Shown piece by piece: positions 6,043 through 7,520 of a stretch of 7,520 bases of DNA. The notes beneath the pieces were generated by a model. The model was not told the origin of the DNA, ran no database searches, and saw nothing but the letters and a program-made list of their open reading frames with translations. The stretch is from Hyphomicrobiales bacterium (GTDB taxonomy: Bacteria > Pseudomonadota > Alphaproteobacteria > Rhizobiales > Devosiaceae), in the NCBI GenBank assembly GCA_015487985.1, contig WFOP01000250.1:1-7520 (forward strand). The letters are read 5' to 3'. A program made the translations under genes and the position numbers. Each line of letters starts with the position of its first letter. The first letter of the stretch is position 1.

Positions 6043-6849
6043 TTACCAGTGCAAAGCGCCCTCTCCACGAAAAATAGCTTCCACTTCGGGCAAAAATTCC
6101 CGCCCGGTTTCCCCGTGCAGGATTAGGGGCGCCATAAGAGCTAGAGGGGCTTTGGACCCCTTGATGCCGCGAATTAGGACTCTGGTGGCCGCTTCCCCGG
6201 CACGCGGTGCAATCGGCAGTATAACAATATTACCAAAGCGCGCATCAAATGCCGCCAGTAATTCAGGCAATGCCTCCATCACATGAATAAAAATAATTTC
6301 GCCTCTTGCCGAGGCGCTTGCTGCAGCAGTTTTGACCCAATTGTCCAATTCACCCTTTTGCATATGACGGGCACGTTTTCGCAAGGCATCGGGGGATCCG
6401 GTGCCTTTGGAACTGATAAAAAAGGGGGGATTGGCGATTATGGTAGAAAAACAATTGGTTTGCAGACCGGCCTGCTCGCGAATGCTTCCTTTTTGTGTGA
6501 CATCGAGCAACAGGGTTTTTGCACGCTTTTCGAATCCGTTCAGGGCCAGATTTTTATCAGCCAAGGTCAGCGCCTCGGCCTCCATGTCCACCAGAAGCGC
6601 CTGCGCCTTTGCCCGCTCAGAAAGCGCACAACAGGCCGCCACGCCGGCCCCACATCCAAGCTCTAAAATACAGGTCGTTTCTTTACGAACAGCGGCGGCC
6701 AGCAAAACACTGTCCGAGCCGGCACGAAAGCCCGATTTGGGTTGAAAAGCCGATATGCGCCCCCCAAGGAAATCATTCCGCGTTACGCTTTGTAAATCCA
6801 AAATTTTGCTCACATTCAATCCAGTACAACACGGATAAAAAAATATCAT
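6043..6849 (-). CDS. trmN6: TrmN6-like tRNA1(Val) adenine-37 N6-methyltransferase
   Basis: A SAM-dependent class I methyltransferase of COG4123 (YfiC/TrmN6), whose E. coli member methylates N6 of A37 in tRNA1(Val). In the 268-residue reading, the family N-terminus NDFLGGRISAFQPKSGFRAG (25-44) is followed by 'SVLLAAAV', the SAM-binding motif LELGCGAGV (62-70), an acidic end of strand 2 (VDME, near 87-90), and the catalytic IIANPPFF (137-144), the NPPF/Y motif of N6-adenine methyltransferases. The start is uncertain. The frame allows GTG 6861, ATG 6849 (used here) and GTG 6813; the conserved region begins near residue 25, so 6813 would also make a complete enzyme. None has a strong ribosome site. 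The gene is divergent from the polyprenyl synthase gene and is followed on the same strand by sppA. The exact tRNA target is inferred from the family. Confidence 0.85.
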   Translation of the reverse strand: MIFFYPCCTGLNVSKILDLQSVTRNDFLGGRISAFQPKSGFRAGSDSVLLAAAVRKETTCILELGCGAGVAACCALSERAKAQALLVDMEAEALTLADKNLALNGFEKRAKTLLLDVTQKGSIREQAGLQTNCFSTIIANPPFFISSKGTGSPDALRKRARHMQKGELDNWVKTAAASASARGEIIFIHVMEALPELLAAFDARFGNIVILPIAPRAGEAATRVLIRGIKGSKAPLALMAPLILHGETGREFLPEVEAIFRGEGALHW

Positions 6850-6867
6850 GCAGATTACCACAGGTGG

Positions 6868-6895
6868 TTTGTGGTTATTGCGCCAACAGTATAAG
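6868..6895 (+). promoter_or_regulatory. candidate promoter of the polyprenyl diphosphate synthase gene
   Basis: TTTGTG (6868-6873), a 16-base spacer and TATAAG (6890-6895) resemble a sigma-70 promoter and would give a leader of about 44 bases. The same stretch read on the minus strand contains TATACT, a possible -10 for the divergent methyltransferase gene, so the two promoters may overlap. Confidence 0.35.
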
Positions 6896-6945
6896 AAACA
6901 ATCAAGCGATTTGATACTAACCGGTTCTTGGATTTTGGTTTGGGC

Positions 6946-7520
6946 ATGAGTAACAAGTTAAGTTCGGCGGCACACACACACATAGACCATTCAAGTATGG
7001 ATGCACTCATTGAAGCCACCGCTGCGGATATGGAGGCGGTGAACGCGCTGATTTTATCGCGCGCCAATTCCCACGTGGAAATGGTGCCCCAAATCGCCCA
7101 TTACCTGATTGAGGCGGGGGGCAAGCGATTGCGCCCGATGCTTACTCTGATCAGTGCCCGCCTGTTTTCAGACAAGCCGGGCCACCAGATCAACTATGCA
7201 GCGGCGGTTGAATTTATGCATAATGCCACTCTGCTCCATGATGATGTGGTGGATGAAAGCGAAATGCGCCGGGGCAAGCCCGCTGCCCGCAAAATATGGG
7301 GCAATCAGGCCAGCGTTCTGGTGGGGGATTTTCTGCTCGGTCAGGCTTTTATGATGATGGTTGAAACCGGCGATCTGCCCGCCCTTCGCACCCTTTCAAG
7401 CGCTGCTGCAATCATTGCTGAGGGGGAAGTTTTTCAACTCAGCAAAGCCACGGACCTGAGCACCACCGACGCTGACTATCTTAAAATCATCAATGCCAAA
7501 ACCGCCACTTTATTTGAAGC
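6946..7520 (+). CDS. ispB: long-chain polyprenyl diphosphate synthase, N-terminal part (partial)
   Basis: A trans-isoprenyl diphosphate synthase that extends farnesyl diphosphate with isopentenyl diphosphate to make the octa- or decaprenyl side chain of ubiquinone. From the ATG at 6946, 191 codons stay open to the right edge. Motifs: GGKRLRP (58-64, pyrophosphate binding), the first aspartate-rich motif DDVVD (99-103, magnesium binding) in LLHDDVVDES, MRRGKPA (107-113), GDFLLGQAF, GEVFQL (160-165) and KTATLFE (185-191). The second aspartate motif lies beyond the edge. Family members have about 320-340 residues. Chain length cannot be read from this fragment, so ispB (octaprenyl) or a decaprenyl synthase are both possible. 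No strong ribosome site precedes 6946; an in-frame ATG at 6997 (residue 18) is an alternative start just before conserved sequence. Confidence 0.92.
   Translation, partial: MSNKLSSAAHTHIDHSSMDALIEATAADMEAVNALILSRANSHVEMVPQIAHYLIEAGGKRLRPMLTLISARLFSDKPGHQINYAAAVEFMHNATLLHDDVVDESEMRRGKPAARKIWGNQASVLVGDFLLGQAFMMMVETGDLPALRTLSSAAAIIAEGEVFQLSKATDLSTTDADYLKIINAKTATLFE
6971..6982 (+). repeat. (CA)6 dinucleotide run near the start of the polyprenyl synthase gene
   Basis: Six CA units fall at about codons 9-13 when the 6946 start is used, coding for the AHTHI stretch. Gain or loss of a unit would shift the frame between the two candidate starts (6946 and 6997). If translation begins at 6997 the run lies in the leader instead. 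Confidence 0.5.

Noticed and set aside
1..7520. Mobile elements, CRISPR arrays, tRNA or rRNA genes, defence systems
   Set aside because: No transposase, integrase, repeat-spacer pattern, cloverleaf or rRNA-like stretch was recognised; nearly all of the window is housekeeping coding sequence.

Overview
The window looks like chromosomal, housekeeping DNA from an alphaproteobacterium, most likely of the Hyphomicrobiales (Rhizobiales) type. The grounds are the protein style (GlyRS as separate alpha and beta subunits, HugZ-like protein, Tat/lipobox L,D-transpeptidase), base composition that looks near 50-55% GC by eye, and the block polyprenyl synthetase / TrmN6 / short SppA / small membrane protein / GlyQ, which I recall from that order. 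No insertion sequence, phage gene, CRISPR array, rRNA or tRNA was seen. No gene-free stretch exceeds 300 bases; the longest is about 245 bases (4599-4843).

Layout. 1-357 (-): N-terminal part of a HugZ/pyridoxamine-phosphate-oxidase-like flavoprotein, cut by the window edge. 442-2472 (+): glyS, divergent from it. 2485-3180 (-): lipoprotein-type YkuD L,D-transpeptidase, ending 12 bases from the glyS stop. 3299-3508 (-): a 69-residue ArfA-like ribosome rescue factor with a strong hairpin inside its coding region. 3672-4598 (-): glyQ with a recognisable promoter. 4844-5974 (-): sppA followed after 3 bases by a small single-pass membrane protein gene. 6043-6849 (-): trmN6-like tRNA adenine methyltransferase. 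6946-7520 (+): long-chain polyprenyl diphosphate synthase, cut by the right edge and divergent from trmN6.

How the parts relate. GlyQ and GlyS form one alpha2beta2 enzyme but lie on opposite strands and are separated by two genes, so they cannot share a transcript. SppA lacks a membrane segment of its own and is closely coupled to a small membrane protein that may tether it. Several products concern translation (GlyQ, GlyS, TrmN6, ArfA-like) and the rest the envelope (L,D-transpeptidase, SppA, the quinone side-chain synthase).

The most striking item is the ArfA-like gene. The conserved FRQR...RKGKH core is followed at once by a 17-base-pair hairpin with an oligo-U 3' arm, lying within codons 40-52. 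In Escherichia coli and other proteobacteria, arfA carries such an internal hairpin. It makes the mRNA lack a stop codon, which puts ArfA under tmRNA control. The sequence suggests the same backup circuit in an alphaproteobacterium.
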